From: Paraglaciecola sp. T6c
GTDB taxonomy: Bacteria > Pseudomonadota > Gammaproteobacteria > Enterobacterales > Alteromonadaceae
NCBI RefSeq assembly: GCF_000014225.1
Contig: NC_008228.1
Coordinates: forward strand, 2,666,001-2,730,000
Direction of reading: 5' to 3'
DNA: 64,000 nt
Part shown: positions 47,728 through 58,100 of the stretch, in pieces
How positions within the stretch are numbered: position 1 is the stretch's first letter
Layout of the letters: each line of letters begins with the position of its first letter
The notes under the pieces: model-generated
Told to the model about the DNA's origin: nothing
Database searches by the model: none
The model's input: only the letters and a program-made list of their open reading frames with translations
Made by a program: the position numbers and the translations under genes

Positions 47728-49026
47728 TTGAATATAACCGATACAAGTGCACAGGATACCGTGCTCGAAAAACCTTCTTCTAAGAAAAGCCTATGGGTTG
47801 TCGTCGCTGTTCTGTTTCTGTGCGCAGCGCTTATTTATGTATTTTGGAGTACGGTACGTAACTGGTCGTCTGCGGATACCAGTCTGTCGATGCGAAATGT
47901 GCGGGTAGCCACAGTGACCGTAAAAGACTTTGTACGAGATTTATCCGTTCAAGGTCGTGTTGTTGCCGCCGTTAGCCCTCGTCTTTATAGCCCAGCGCAA
48001 GGCACGATCACCTTTGAAGTTGATGCCGGTGACAAAGTAATGAAAGGCCAATTATTGGCAACTATTGAAAGTCCAGAATTAACTAATCAGCTCAAGCAGG
48101 AAGAATCTAGCTTACAACGTAATAAGCTGGAATTAGACAGACAACGGATCCAAGGCAAAAAACTCGCCCTAGAGAAACAAAAAGCCGCGGATTTGGCCAA
48201 GGTTGCCACCGTAGCAGCAGAGCGTGAAAAGCGCCGCGCCGATAATGCCTATGCCACCCATGCCATAAGTCAAATTGATTTTGAAAAAGCCCAAGACGAT
48301 TTAAAAAATGCGCAGTTGGTGCTCAAGCATGCATTGCAAGACGCCAGCTTAGATCAAGAAAGCCTCGACTTTGAGTTAAAAACCCAGCAGTTATTGGTAC
48401 AACGCCAAGCGTTACAGGTATCAGAAACTAAGCGCCAAGTTGATCAGCTTCAAGTGCGCTCTCCTGTGGATGGCATCGTTGGCAACCTTGCGGTGCAACA
48501 GAAAAATCAGGTTAGTAAGAATCAACCGATTTTAAGTGTGGTGGATTTATCCGAATTTGAATTAGACGTTGATATCCCCGAGAGTTACGCAGACGACTTA
48601 GCAATCGGTATGGATGCACAAGTCAGTTTAAACTCTCAACAATACGCCGCTGTTTTAGTGACTATTTCCCCCGAAATTGAGAATAACCAAGTTGCCGGGC
48701 GTGTGCGTTTCGCCAAAGAAAACCATCAAGGCGAAGCCCTAAAGCAACCAGAAGGCCTAAGGCAGAATCAGCGACTGAGCACAAGAATACTCATGGAAAA
48801 CAAGTCATCTGTGTTAACCCTACCCCGTGGTCAATTTTTACAAAGTGACAATGGTCGCTTTGCCTATGTCATTAAAGACAATATGGCATTACGCCAGCCG
48901 ATTACGATAGGTGCGCGCAGCTTAAGTGAAGTGGAAATACTGGCCGGTTTGACCGAGGGTGACCAGGTTATTATCTCTTCAACCGACGCCCTCGATGGAG
49001 CTGAATCAGTGCTGTTAGCACGCTAG
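47728..49026 (+). CDS. HlyD-type periplasmic adaptor of an ABC exporter
   Basis: This 432-residue protein has an N-terminal membrane anchor (SLWVVVAVLFLCAALIYVFW, about 20-40). It carries lipoyl half-motifs (GTITFEVDAGDKVMKGQ and VRSPVDGIVGNLAVQQ) separated by a long coiled-coil hairpin (about 125-240, with many Lys, Gln and Ala), then a beta-barrel region. The start is TTG, supported by AAGGAA seven bases before it. The three genes after it are an ABC ATPase and two FtsX-type permeases, so it is the adaptor of a MacAB-like exporter. It is anchored by a helix rather than a lipid, unlike the other adaptors here. Confidence 0.9.
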   Translation: MNITDTSAQDTVLEKPSSKKSLWVVVAVLFLCAALIYVFWSTVRNWSSADTSLSMRNVRVATVTVKDFVRDLSVQGRVVAAVSPRLYSPAQGTITFEVDAGDKVMKGQLLATIESPELTNQLKQEESSLQRNKLELDRQRIQGKKLALEKQKAADLAKVATVAAEREKRRADNAYATHAISQIDFEKAQDDLKNAQLVLKHALQDASLDQESLDFELKTQQLLVQRQALQVSETKRQVDQLQVRSPVDGIVGNLAVQQKNQVSKNQPILSVVDLSEFELDVDIPESYADDLAIGMDAQVSLNSQQYAAVLVTISPEIENNQVAGRVRFAKENHQGEALKQPEGLRQNQRLSTRILMENKSSVLTLPRGQFLQSDNGRFAYVIKDNMALRQPITIGARSLSEVEILAGLTEGDQVIISSTDALDGAESVLLAR

Positions 49027-49089
49027 ATTCACCAGTTCGTTGACACCACTGTCTATATGCGATAAACAACAATAACAACAAGGTGAAGT

Positions 49090-49800
49090 ATGTTAGCAAT
49101 GAATAATATTGGTAAGGTCTTTACTACTGATGTAGTGCAAACCCATGCACTCAAAGATTTTACTTTACAGGTCAACGAAGGGGATTTTTTGGCTGTAACC
49201 GGTACTTCAGGCTCAGGTAAAACCACATTCTTAAACGTGGCAGGTTTGCTCGAAACGTTCGATAGTGGCGAATACACTCTTGATGGGCAAGATATTCAGG
49301 GCTTGACCGACCGTCAGCGCAGTCAATTACGCAATGAAAAGATAGGCTTTATTTTTCAAAGCTTTAATCTAATTCCCGATTTGAATTTATTTGATAATGT
49401 AGACGTGCCTCTGCGCTACCGTGGCTTTAATACTGCCCAGCGTAAGGAGCGAATATTGAATAGCTTAGAGCGAGTTGGCTTAGGCAAGCGTTTAAAACAT
49501 TTCCCTGCTCAGTTATCAGGTGGTCAGCAACAGCGAGTCGCTATCGCACGGGCGCTAGCAGGCTCACCACGATTTTTACTGGCCGATGAGCCAACAGGTA
49601 ATCTAGACAGTGAGATGGCAAAAAGTGTGATGGCGTTGCTACAAGAAATCAACCAAAGTGGCACGACTATTATCATGGTCACTCACGACCAAAGTTTAGC
49701 CCAGCAGGCTCAGCGACAAATAGTGGTGCGCGACGGCCGTGTGTGTGACTCAAGTACATCAAGCACTTCGCCCCAAGCAGATAGCGTACAACGTGTTTAG
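49090..49800 (+). CDS. ABC transporter ATPase (MacB/LolD type)
   Basis: This 236-residue ATPase has Walker A GTSGSGKTTFLN, the Q-loop FIFQSFNLIPDLN, signature LSGGQQQRVAIARAL, Walker B LLADEPTGNLD and the H-loop VTHDQ. These are the features of the MacB/LolD/FtsE class that energises FtsX-type permeases mechanically rather than by classical substrate translocation. It follows the adaptor gene by 63 bp and overlaps the next permease gene by 8 bp. The start ATG has AAGGTG upstream; a second in-frame ATG lies four codons later. Confidence 0.94.
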   Translation: MLAMNNIGKVFTTDVVQTHALKDFTLQVNEGDFLAVTGTSGSGKTTFLNVAGLLETFDSGEYTLDGQDIQGLTDRQRSQLRNEKIGFIFQSFNLIPDLNLFDNVDVPLRYRGFNTAQRKERILNSLERVGLGKRLKHFPAQLSGGQQQRVAIARALAGSPRFLLADEPTGNLDSEMAKSVMALLQEINQSGTTIIMVTHDQSLAQQAQRQIVVRDGRVCDSSTSSTSPQADSVQRV

Positions 49801-51100
49801 CTATTACTGCCGCTTGGCAATAAACAGTATTTTTCGCTCTAAAATACATAGCGCGTTAACCATGCTAACCATTGCCTTGGGGATCGCAGCTTGCACTATT
49901 ACACTAACGCTTGTTACTAGTATGTCAGCAAACCCAATAGCCCATAAAAGTGCACAATTATTTCGCGTTCAACTGGATAATTGGGATCCGAATCAAGCCG
50001 CTGTGGCGCCCAACCTTCCCCCCGAACTTGTGACCTGGACAGATGCCAATAATATCGTACAGGCAAAATACGCTAAGCGGCAAAGCGCCAGTGCCATTAC
50101 TTGGGGTATGGTGAACCCTGCAAAGCAAGGTTTAACACCTTTTTTGGCGGTGATGCGCGTGACCAGTAAAGACTTTTTCCCTATGTTCGATGTGCCGTTT
50201 ATTTACGGTGCGGGCTGGGATGAAAGTGCCGAGCACAATAATGATTACGTGGTGGTTCTGAGTAAAGAGACTAACCAACGGGTGTTTGATGGCGCTAACT
50301 CCGTGGGGCAAACCTTGACCATGCTTGGTGCCACCTTTACGGTTGTTGGCGTTTTAGACGACTGGCATCTTTCACCGAAATTTTACGACATGTCTTACGG
50401 TGCATTTAGCGACCCTGAAGAGATGTATCTCCCGCTGGGTTTGAAAGCGGAATTCGAATTGCCCCACGGCGGCATAACCAGTTGTTGGAAGGCGGTGGAA
50501 AGTGAGCGCTACGATGCATTTTTGAATTCAGAATGCGTCAATTTTCAACTTTGGGTGGAGCTTGATGATCCTAACGAGCTGTCTAAATTCAGTCTCTTTT
50601 TGACAAACTACGTCGAACAACAAAAGTCTCTGGGCCGCTTTCCGCGCCCGCTTAACAATCGCTTGTTAAACGTAGAGCAGTGGCTTGATTACAAACAAGT
50701 GGTTAAACAAGATGTGCAAGTCATGTTTTGGCTGTCGTTAATGTTTTTGCTGGTTTGCCTGATCAATGCTGCAAGTTTACTCAGTGCAAAGCTACATGCC
50801 AAGCACAGTGAAATAGGCCTGCGCCGAGCCCTTGGTGCTAATTTTGGCCAAATTGTTATGCAGTATTCACTAGAAATTATATTAATAGGTTTTTGTGGCG
50901 GCGTATTGGGTGTCTTTTTAGCAGTAGTTGGCTTGCAAGGTGTTGCTGCACTTTATGCCGGATACGGCCATTTAGTTCACTTGAATATCACCATCGCCAG
51001 CGGTGTGATTGCATTAGCAGTGTTAGGCACTATCGTAGCCGGCCTTGTCCCCGTGTATACAGCGTGCAGGCCGATGCCCGCTATGCAAATCAAGCAATAA
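49793..51100 (+). CDS. FtsX/MacB-type permease, subunit 1
   Basis: From GTG at 49793 this has 435 residues: one N-terminal helix (SALTMLTIALGIAACTITL), a large periplasmic MacB-core domain (about 60-300), then three C-terminal helices (FtsX domain, with SEIGLRRALGANFGQIV). The start overlaps the ATPase stop by 8 bp. An upstream in-frame GTG at 49739 would overlap by 62 bp and add residues unlike the family, so it is not preferred. Another FtsX-type gene follows, so the two permeases probably pair. Export of a peptide, toxin or lipid-linked compound is possible; substrate unknown. Confidence 0.88.
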   Translation: MFSYYCRLAINSIFRSKIHSALTMLTIALGIAACTITLTLVTSMSANPIAHKSAQLFRVQLDNWDPNQAAVAPNLPPELVTWTDANNIVQAKYAKRQSASAITWGMVNPAKQGLTPFLAVMRVTSKDFFPMFDVPFIYGAGWDESAEHNNDYVVVLSKETNQRVFDGANSVGQTLTMLGATFTVVGVLDDWHLSPKFYDMSYGAFSDPEEMYLPLGLKAEFELPHGGITSCWKAVESERYDAFLNSECVNFQLWVELDDPNELSKFSLFLTNYVEQQKSLGRFPRPLNNRLLNVEQWLDYKQVVKQDVQVMFWLSLMFLLVCLINAASLLSAKLHAKHSEIGLRRALGANFGQIVMQYSLEIILIGFCGGVLGVFLAVVGLQGVAALYAGYGHLVHLNITIASGVIALAVLGTIVAGLVPVYTACRPMPAMQIKQ

Positions 51101-51113
51101 GCAGATCATGTAG

Positions 51114-52340
51114 ATGAACGTATTTCTTAATGTAGGTCCAATCTTTCGCGCCTTAACCCGGCAGCGTTTCAGCGCTATGTTAGTTGTCTTTCAAATAGCA
51201 ATTACCATGGCTATCATCACTAATGGTTTAGCAATAACTTGGGATCGTTTCAGTCATATTGAACGCCATACTGGTATTGATGAGCAGCACACCTTCTTTT
51301 TGACCAGCTCTGGTTTTACGCGAGACTTTAACCCTAGGGCGACAATTGAAAATGACTTGAGGCTTATTCGCACCACTGATGGTGTGATTGACGCAGTGCA
51401 GACTAATTCGTTTCCTCTGTCTGATAGCGGTAACTGGTATGAATTACAAACCAGCACCGATAAAGACGCTGCGCTCATCCCTGCAGCTAGTTACAAGTTT
51501 GATGAGCATGGTATTAACACCTTTGCTTTAACGCTAGTGGCCGGCGAAAATTTCAATGAGCAAGATACCCTATGGCTTAACGAGGCGGACAGCAAATGGC
51601 CAAGTCACGTATTGATCAGTAAAGCCACAGCGACGGCATTATTCGGTGAGTCAGATTGGCAACGTGCGGTAGGCAAAACAATATATGTCAATCAAAGCAC
51701 GCCTATTGTGGTCAAAGGCATAGTCGAACAACTGCATGCGCCTTGGGTTGAATGGCAGCACGTTGAAAATAGCATTATCTCCCCTGCCCGAGTGACCCAT
51801 AACTCAGCACGCTATGTGATCCGTACCCATGCCAATAGACTAGATGATCTGATGCAAAGCCTTTCAGCAACACTCGCTAAAGAAAACACTCAGCGCGTCA
51901 TACGTAAAATAAAGAGTATTCAACAAGCTAAAAACGAAATTTATGCCGCAGACATTGCGACTGTGAGCATTCTATTAGTCGTGATTATTGTATTAGCGTT
52001 TGTGACCGCCATGGGCGTAGCAGGCTTGGCCAGTTTTAATATTGATAAGCGACGCCAGCAGATTGGTATACGCAGAGCCCTGGGGGCAAATAAACGACAA
52101 ATTTTGCAGCATTTTATGCTTGAGAATGCATTGCTTTGCGCCATTGGCGCTGCTCTTGGCGTTGTGCTCACCTTGGTGTTAAACATCTTTCTTGTTTCAC
52201 GGTACGCACTTACCCCCTTGCCTATTTTCTATTTACCGCTAGGCATATTTATCATCTTTGTGATCAGTCAATTAGCGGTGATTAGACCCGCAGTGCGCGC
52301 AATGAGCGTATCACCCGCCATGGCGACCAGAAGTATATAA
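51114..52340 (+). CDS. FtsX/MacB-type permease, subunit 2
   Basis: This 408-residue protein has the same layout as its neighbour: an N-terminal helix, a periplasmic MacB-core domain (about 45-265) and three C-terminal helices with the FtsX-type RQQIGIRRALGANKRQILQ segment, then a C-terminal LAVIRPAVRAMSVSPAMA. Paired, different permeases suggest a heterodimer, in contrast to E. coli MacB, where one chain fused to the ATPase forms a homodimer. It ends 26 bp before the convergent Jet-like operon, with no terminator visible between them. Confidence 0.9.
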   Translation: MNVFLNVGPIFRALTRQRFSAMLVVFQIAITMAIITNGLAITWDRFSHIERHTGIDEQHTFFLTSSGFTRDFNPRATIENDLRLIRTTDGVIDAVQTNSFPLSDSGNWYELQTSTDKDAALIPAASYKFDEHGINTFALTLVAGENFNEQDTLWLNEADSKWPSHVLISKATATALFGESDWQRAVGKTIYVNQSTPIVVKGIVEQLHAPWVEWQHVENSIISPARVTHNSARYVIRTHANRLDDLMQSLSATLAKENTQRVIRKIKSIQQAKNEIYAADIATVSILLVVIIVLAFVTAMGVAGLASFNIDKRRQQIGIRRALGANKRQILQHFMLENALLCAIGAALGVVLTLVLNIFLVSRYALTPLPIFYLPLGIFIIFVISQLAVIRPAVRAMSVSPAMATRSI

Positions 52341-52366
52341 TTTATTGGCTGATCAATGGATATTAC

Positions 52367-53275
52367 TCAACACGGATAAAGCACCAATGCCGTTTGATAC
52401 ATCATTTGCTGGCGCAGGCCTGCACGCTGCTGCTGCATCACCGACAACAAATGTTGCCATTGTTGTGGGCAGTGCAGCGATAAATTTGCTAGAAATTTGA
52501 GTTGTACATCTGGGTAATGTTGTTTAACTAAATGTGATGTTAGCCAATCTACTTCTGGCAGCAAAAGATGGGAATATTGGCCCGATACCGCAATGCGCAT
52601 GCCTGCTAAATCGAAATCGCCAAAATAAATCCTTGGGCAACGGGGACGCGCGTGTTGCCAATGTTCGAGTAACGCCTTAGTACTGCTGCTGTGTTCACTG
52701 TCACCACGGTAAATAACCAAAAGCTTAGTTAGTTTTTGCGTCACCTGCCCTTGAAAGCGATGCCAATCATTAAAACTATCGCGGTTTTCGATGACCAGCA
52801 GGTTGTCGAAATCCGCTAAATTCAGCCTAGCTAAATCCAGTTCTACATTAACTTGCTCACACGGGTAAAACTGCTGATTAAACGCGTTGAGTGTTTGCAT
52901 GTCATTTGATAACAAAGGCGCTTGATGAGACAGCGCACACAGCACTAACGATTGCGTGGGTTTTATTCGCCCTTGCTTTTCATCTGTGCTTTTTAAGGCT
53001 GCACTTTGATGTATATCCTCACTAAAATCAGCAAAAATATCCTCACCCACACTCAGCAAATAATTGTCGCGTATGGCCTCAATGCCATGACGAGTAAAAC
53101 GGAAGTGCTTTTGCTTATTTAACCATTGCCCAGGCTGAATAAATTCTTGCTCGCACCAGGCCATAATATGGCTGACTGTGGCTGTTTTGCTGGTGCGGGT
53201 CTGCTCATCATGCAATAAAGCAAAGTACTGTTCTTTGAGCAGCAGCTTGGCCTTAGGCATCAATGAGTCAGTCAT
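52367..53275 (-). CDS. Toprim (JetD/MksG-type) subunit of the Wadjet-like operon
   Basis: This 302-residue protein comes last in the operon, 5 bp after the kleisin gene. The catalytic Toprim signature of JetD/DUF2220 can be placed: Glu163 in LLVIENRDSF and the acidic pair Asp220/Asp222 in YFGDFDLAG. In Wadjet, JetD cuts extruded circular plasmid DNA. Published JetD proteins are about 390-400 residues with an N-terminal DUF3322 arm; here the N-terminal part is short and not recognisable as DUF3322. The family call rests on motifs and context. A Toprim with another target, or a DNA-sensing role, remains possible. Confidence 0.8.
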   Translation of the reverse strand: MTDSLMPKAKLLLKEQYFALLHDEQTRTSKTATVSHIMAWCEQEFIQPGQWLNKQKHFRFTRHGIEAIRDNYLLSVGEDIFADFSEDIHQSAALKSTDEKQGRIKPTQSLVLCALSHQAPLLSNDMQTLNAFNQQFYPCEQVNVELDLARLNLADFDNLLVIENRDSFNDWHRFQGQVTQKLTKLLVIYRGDSEHSSSTKALLEHWQHARPRCPRIYFGDFDLAGMRIAVSGQYSHLLLPEVDWLTSHLVKQHYPDVQLKFLANLSLHCPQQWQHLLSVMQQQRAGLRQQMMYQTALVLYPC

Positions 53276-53280
53276 AAATG

Positions 53281-54555
53281 CTAGCTCGCGGCCTGAAAAT
53301 CACCGAAGAAACGCATGCCTAATTTAACATCTTGGATAATGTGCAGGTGGTTAAACGGACTCTTGCGCGCGCTGTCTTTTTCCAGCATGAAGCTTTGCTT
53401 ATTTTGTTGCGGTAGGCCTTCGTATTCAGCCACAATCTGAAACAGCCACATTTCAGGCTCCCACGGCAGCTCATTCTCGGCGAGGTAATCGACCCCGCTG
53501 ATCGCCGCGCTGCTCTCAATGACATGCAAGAAGAAATCTTCAACATCTTTGGCCAACTGCTTTTGCTCTGTGGCCACCAAATCTTGTACTGACGTGGCAA
53601 AGCCTTGAGTTTGCTTTTCTGAATGCGACTCAGGCACTAGATCTCGCGGGATAGCTCGGGCAATTTCAGCCAGTGCATAACTGTCTTGTGGCCTATCAAG
53701 GGCAACAAATGCTTGTGCAATGATACCGTGAGCTTGATTGATCACAGCGGGTACTTGACTGCGGTTTGGGTAATCCCCGACTTTGAAATTTGGGTGTTGA
53801 CGTAAAAACGCACTCATTCGATTGACCAACAAAGCGCGCTCTTGTTGATGACGGAAACGCGCCATTAACAACACCAAACGTTTTTGTACTTCCAGCAAAG
53901 AGCCCGAATGCTCGGAGATACGCGCTTGTAGTTGACTCACGAGGAGTTTTCGTAGGCCGCCGTCACTGCCAGCAAGTTGAATTAAATCATCAAAGCTAAT
54001 GATTTTGAATCCATCGAGAATACGTCTTAATTGACGCTGTGCTAGTTCAATTTCAAGAATTTTATCATCTAGACTGCTGACAAAACCAAACTCGGTATTA
54101 AGCCTATGCCAGAGGCTTTCTATGGCATCGCCAAATTGCCCAGTCATATCATGCACCCGCTCAGTCAGCAGTTGCATATGATGCTCACTTGCTGCGTAGT
54201 CGCCTTTTTGCCTAGCGGCTTGCAACGACTGCACTCGGGTATGAATTAAGTCTAAATGTTCGCCCACGTCAGAGTTGATCTGACGTTTGCGCTCATCTTG
54301 GGTTAACCCAGCGATGAGCTCATTAACATTAGGGCGTAAACTCAGGGGTTGCTGCTCATCTGGGCGCCATAAAATACGCCCATTGATTAACTTTTCAAGC
54401 GCCTGTTGGCTAAAGCTGCTTTCATCCACATGGCCTTGCAAATAGCCTTGCATAAGGGCTTCTGCATGTTTGCCAATCAGCTCTAGGCGCTCTTTGCCCA
54501 GTTGAAATAACGGATTGCTCTGGGCATTACTTTTGCCTTCGTTGATGTTGCTCAA
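53281..54555 (-). CDS. Kleisin-like subunit (MksF/JetA type) of the Wadjet-like operon
   Basis: This 424-residue, largely helical protein shows no transmembrane segment and no enzyme motif. It carries an N-terminal helical part (about 1-90), a central coiled coil (about 95-250) and a C-terminal domain. Its size, position between kite and Toprim genes and helix pattern fit MksF/JetA. The start is TTG, overlapping the kite stop (TTGA). That indicates translational coupling and stoichiometric synthesis. The assignment is by context more than by motif. Confidence 0.78.
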   Translation of the reverse strand: MSNINEGKSNAQSNPLFQLGKERLELIGKHAEALMQGYLQGHVDESSFSQQALEKLINGRILWRPDEQQPLSLRPNVNELIAGLTQDERKRQINSDVGEHLDLIHTRVQSLQAARQKGDYAASEHHMQLLTERVHDMTGQFGDAIESLWHRLNTEFGFVSSLDDKILEIELAQRQLRRILDGFKIISFDDLIQLAGSDGGLRKLLVSQLQARISEHSGSLLEVQKRLVLLMARFRHQQERALLVNRMSAFLRQHPNFKVGDYPNRSQVPAVINQAHGIIAQAFVALDRPQDSYALAEIARAIPRDLVPESHSEKQTQGFATSVQDLVATEQKQLAKDVEDFFLHVIESSAAISGVDYLAENELPWEPEMWLFQIVAEYEGLPQQNKQSFMLEKDSARKSPFNHLHIIQDVKLGMRFFGDFQAAS

Positions 54556-55175
54556 AACATGGCCTCTTGCTCAGGAGCATCTTCGTCAATGGGCACATTT
54601 TCTTCGTCTTTTATAAAACGCACTAATTCGATAAGTTGCTCGACTTTACCGGTCACAATATAAAACAAGCGGTCTTTATGGGGCTGATAGATGTAGCCCA
54701 ATTCTTTGATGCGCTTAAACACTTGCTTGATCTGCATATCAGCTTTGTCACTGGTGGACTTAAAAAGCTTGTCGTTAGATAACTGCCCTAACCGCTGAAT
54801 AAGGGATTGGTTATCTACCACTTTTGATTCAAAGTCTTGCAATTTGATGGTATCCCCTGCACTTAGTGCACCATCGCGTCCCATGGCTTCTTGCACCAAT
54901 TGCATCCATTCGAGCATGGGTAACAATGATTGCACCGTCGCATTAAATTGCTGACTGAGTTGCTGCCGCGCTTGTTGATTAAGCTCGCAATAGGCTAAGA
55001 AGTACACGGCGCCGTCTTCACTTTTCGCCACGCGGCGATTGAGAGGGCGCAAAAAATGATTTAGATCTTCAACCAGTTGTTCGTTTTGCAGTTTATGAAA
55101 ACTGTGCTCGTCAGTCACCGCACAAATAAACTCGCCTTCAAGTAAACGCTCGAGTAATGGGCCATTTTCTATCAT
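54552..55175 (-). CDS. Kite-like subunit (MksE/JetB type) of the Wadjet-like operon
   Basis: This 207-residue protein is predicted to be mostly helical with winged-helix-like segments (MIENGPLLERLLEGEF at the start, RIKELGYIYQPHKDRLFYIV later). This matches the MksE/JetB (DUF4194-like) kite subunits that bridge the SMC heads and kleisin. Its ATG overlaps the stop of the SMC gene by 4 bp and its stop overlaps the kleisin start by 4 bp, so it is translated in lockstep with both. The C-terminal tail is acidic (EENVPIDEDAPEQEAMF). Confidence 0.82.
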   Translation of the reverse strand: MIENGPLLERLLEGEFICAVTDEHSFHKLQNEQLVEDLNHFLRPLNRRVAKSEDGAVYFLAYCELNQQARQQLSQQFNATVQSLLPMLEWMQLVQEAMGRDGALSAGDTIKLQDFESKVVDNQSLIQRLGQLSNDKLFKSTSDKADMQIKQVFKRIKELGYIYQPHKDRLFYIVTGKVEQLIELVRFIKDEENVPIDEDAPEQEAMF

Positions 55176-58100
55176 GCTGTCACCTGTGGATTTTTGTTAT
55201 CTGCTGTGTGGTTAGCATTGCTGCTGGATAGGCTATTTTGTTGCAAGCGTTCAGCAATACGACTGAGCTTAGGCTCTATCTTCTCAAGGCGTTGGCGCTG
55301 CTTATCGATTAAGTATCTGTGTTTAAACAACATCAATACATCAGACTCAGGGTTAGGAAACGCCCCTAAAATATTGATGTGATTGGTATCACAGGCAGCG
55401 AACAGCTTTTCAACGTTGTGATAGGCAAGCGTACCAATTTCATCGATAGGCCAATGGATATCAATATTCGCTTGGTTTCTTAGCAAACGCGTAAAAGCCA
55501 ATAAGAACTTACACAAAATCAAATACGCCATACCATGACTGGATGACTCCAGTAATTGCCTGTCATTTTTAATCACTAAATCTGAGCCGCCTTCATTTAG
55601 GTGCAGCTCTAATCGCAGCAAAGACTCAATGCTGTAATTGGCATCGTTTGGCAGCACTTCAACCACATCGGCTAAAGTATCTAAGTAGGTTTCACTGGGC
55701 AAAAAGGCATCGGATTTATTCCAGTTATCATACTGCTCGGCAAAGCGTTTAAGAGGAGTCCAGAAATTCAGTTCATCCACGGTGGAGATAATCTTTACCT
55801 CTGAGCGGGCGATCCCATCTAGGGTCAAATCATCTGATACTTCGTCGGTGAGGCGTTTACTCTGCAGTGAGATCTTACGGTTAATATCGCTAAACACAGT
55901 AAAGAATTTATTTAAATCCCCGCCTATGGTTTCACCCTGCTCAACGATTTGTCGCTGACGAGAGGCTAAAATACTCAATAAACGCTGCAAAATAGGTAGG
56001 CGGTCACGCACGTTGGCATCTTCATCAAGCACGCTAAACGCTTGTAGCATGGTATCTAAAAAGTCTTTGCCGGCATCTTTGCCGAGATTCGCTTCAAACT
56101 CTGACAAAGCCTCTTTAAGTTTTTTCTCACCGCGGCTGCGACTCTCAAGCGCCTCGGTACAGCGACTAATACGCTCGGCTTGATCGCCTAAATTAATATC
56201 GCTTTCATCATTCGCTTTAAATGAAAAGGCAATATTGGCTAATTGGCGCACCATAGGTTCAATTTCGGTGATCAATGCACTGCAGGCCGATAAGCGTTTT
56301 TCAATCGCTGACAAGGCTTGGCTTAACTCAGTGCGTTTGTTTTGGTATTGACGTTGCAGCGTACTTTGTTGCTGAGTTAGTTGCTGTGCAGATGCTTTAA
56401 GCTCGGCTTCTTGCTCAAGTAACATTGGGCGTTGTTTCAGCCAATCTGACTGCATAAATGCTTTATATTCGTTTAGCTCTTCGCGGCGACTGGTCACCGT
56501 TTGAATTAAGCTTTTTAGGCTTTCGGTTTTCTGTTTGAGTGCCTTGAGGGTATTTGGGTCGATATCTTTGTTAGCAAGCTCTTGGTTAAATGCCTCTTCA
56601 AGCTGTTTAATTTGCTCACGATTTTGCTGACGTTTCTGCTCAACTTGCTTTTCTAATTCATCTATTTGCTCATCAAGCACAGCCACTTCATCTTGCCAAC
56701 CAGATTTAAATTCAAGCAACTGCTCGTCGTAATCGGATTTAAGCAAGGCAATGGCGTCAGCTTTTTGCTCAAGTATTTGCTTTTTCTCTTGCAGTAACGT
56801 GTCTAGGGCCGCTTGTGCTTGTTGACGACGTTTTTGTAGGACGATTTTGAGCTCGTCTGAGTAACGCTGCTTAGCGCTTTGGGCGTAACTGACTTCTTGT
56901 TCAGCTTGCTCAAAGGCACGATTGCGCTCTGCGACTACTTCGCGCTGCATTTCAGCTTCTTGATGCAATTGATCAAGCTCTGCTTCAGCGCTTTTTTGTT
57001 CTTTTTCGGCTGCTAATAAGTGTTTAGTTGCTTGCTGAAGCGCCACGCGCAATGCGGTTTCATCTTGGGCATAAGCGGGGGCATCAATCACTGAGGTATC
57101 TAATTGCACACCCAATAAATGTTGTTCGTCTGAGGTCTCTACTAACTTAGGGGAAAGATCTTTTCGCTCAAGCAAAGGCTCGACAATCAATTTCCCTATG
57201 GATTGCTCCCAACCGGGTTTATTGTCTCGTAAAAATTGACGTAGGCTGTCTTGCTCAGGGGAAAGCTGCTTATGCAATTGTTGTAGATGATCTTTACTTT
57301 GGCGGGTAGCAAGACGGGCTCTGTGTAGCGTTTTGTCAGCTTCATCACGTTTGTGCTGGCACTGCTGATGCAAAGCTTCAGCTTGTTTTTTAGCACCAGA
57401 GCTTTGTTGCCATGCTCGCTGGGCGAGCTCTAAACGTTTATCGGCCAGCGCCCCATTTTCCATTTCTTCATCGGTGGCAGAAGCGTGCTTCGCTTGGTGC
57501 TCTTGGCGCACAATACTGCGCTCAACGTCCATCAGCTGTTGTTCAAACTCTGACCCTTGCTGCTCTTTACGCTGCTCGAATTGGCTGCGCAGAGCGCTTT
57601 CTTTTTCATGATGGGTTTGACGAACAGTTTCTTTTTGCTGCCTGATGACCTTCACGCTTGCCTGATTTTTACGAGATAGGCGCTCTAATGACTCAGATAA
57701 TTTAAATTTCTGCTGCTCAAGTTGGCTTTGCAGATCTTTGTGTTGCTCTATGAGTAAGTTGTATTGCTCTAACGTTTGCTCGTATTCTTCCCGCGTTAGG
57801 GGTAATGCATCCATGTCTTTTTGCAGCTGTTCTATATCTGAGTCTTGGTACTTTTCGTACTGCTGCTGCAGGTGATCTAAACGAGAGGATTTGGCGGATA
57901 ATTGCTCGTTGGTTTCACTGAGCCGGCTGTTCAGTTCACCTTCTGCTTGCTCGAAGATATCTTTTTCAGCGCGTTGCTGGGTTTTATAGTTGTTTTTCTG
58001 TTCCTGCCCATCGGCTTTTTCTGTGGTTAGGTGCTGTAAGTCTTGTTCCAGTAACGGCTTCAGTAACAACAATTGCTGTTCAATGACATTGAGCTGCTCT

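Noticed and set aside
49739-49792. GTG at 49739 as the start of the first FtsX-type permease
   Set aside because: It would overlap the ATPase gene by 62 bp and code for residues unlike the family. GTG at 49793 gives an 8-bp overlap.
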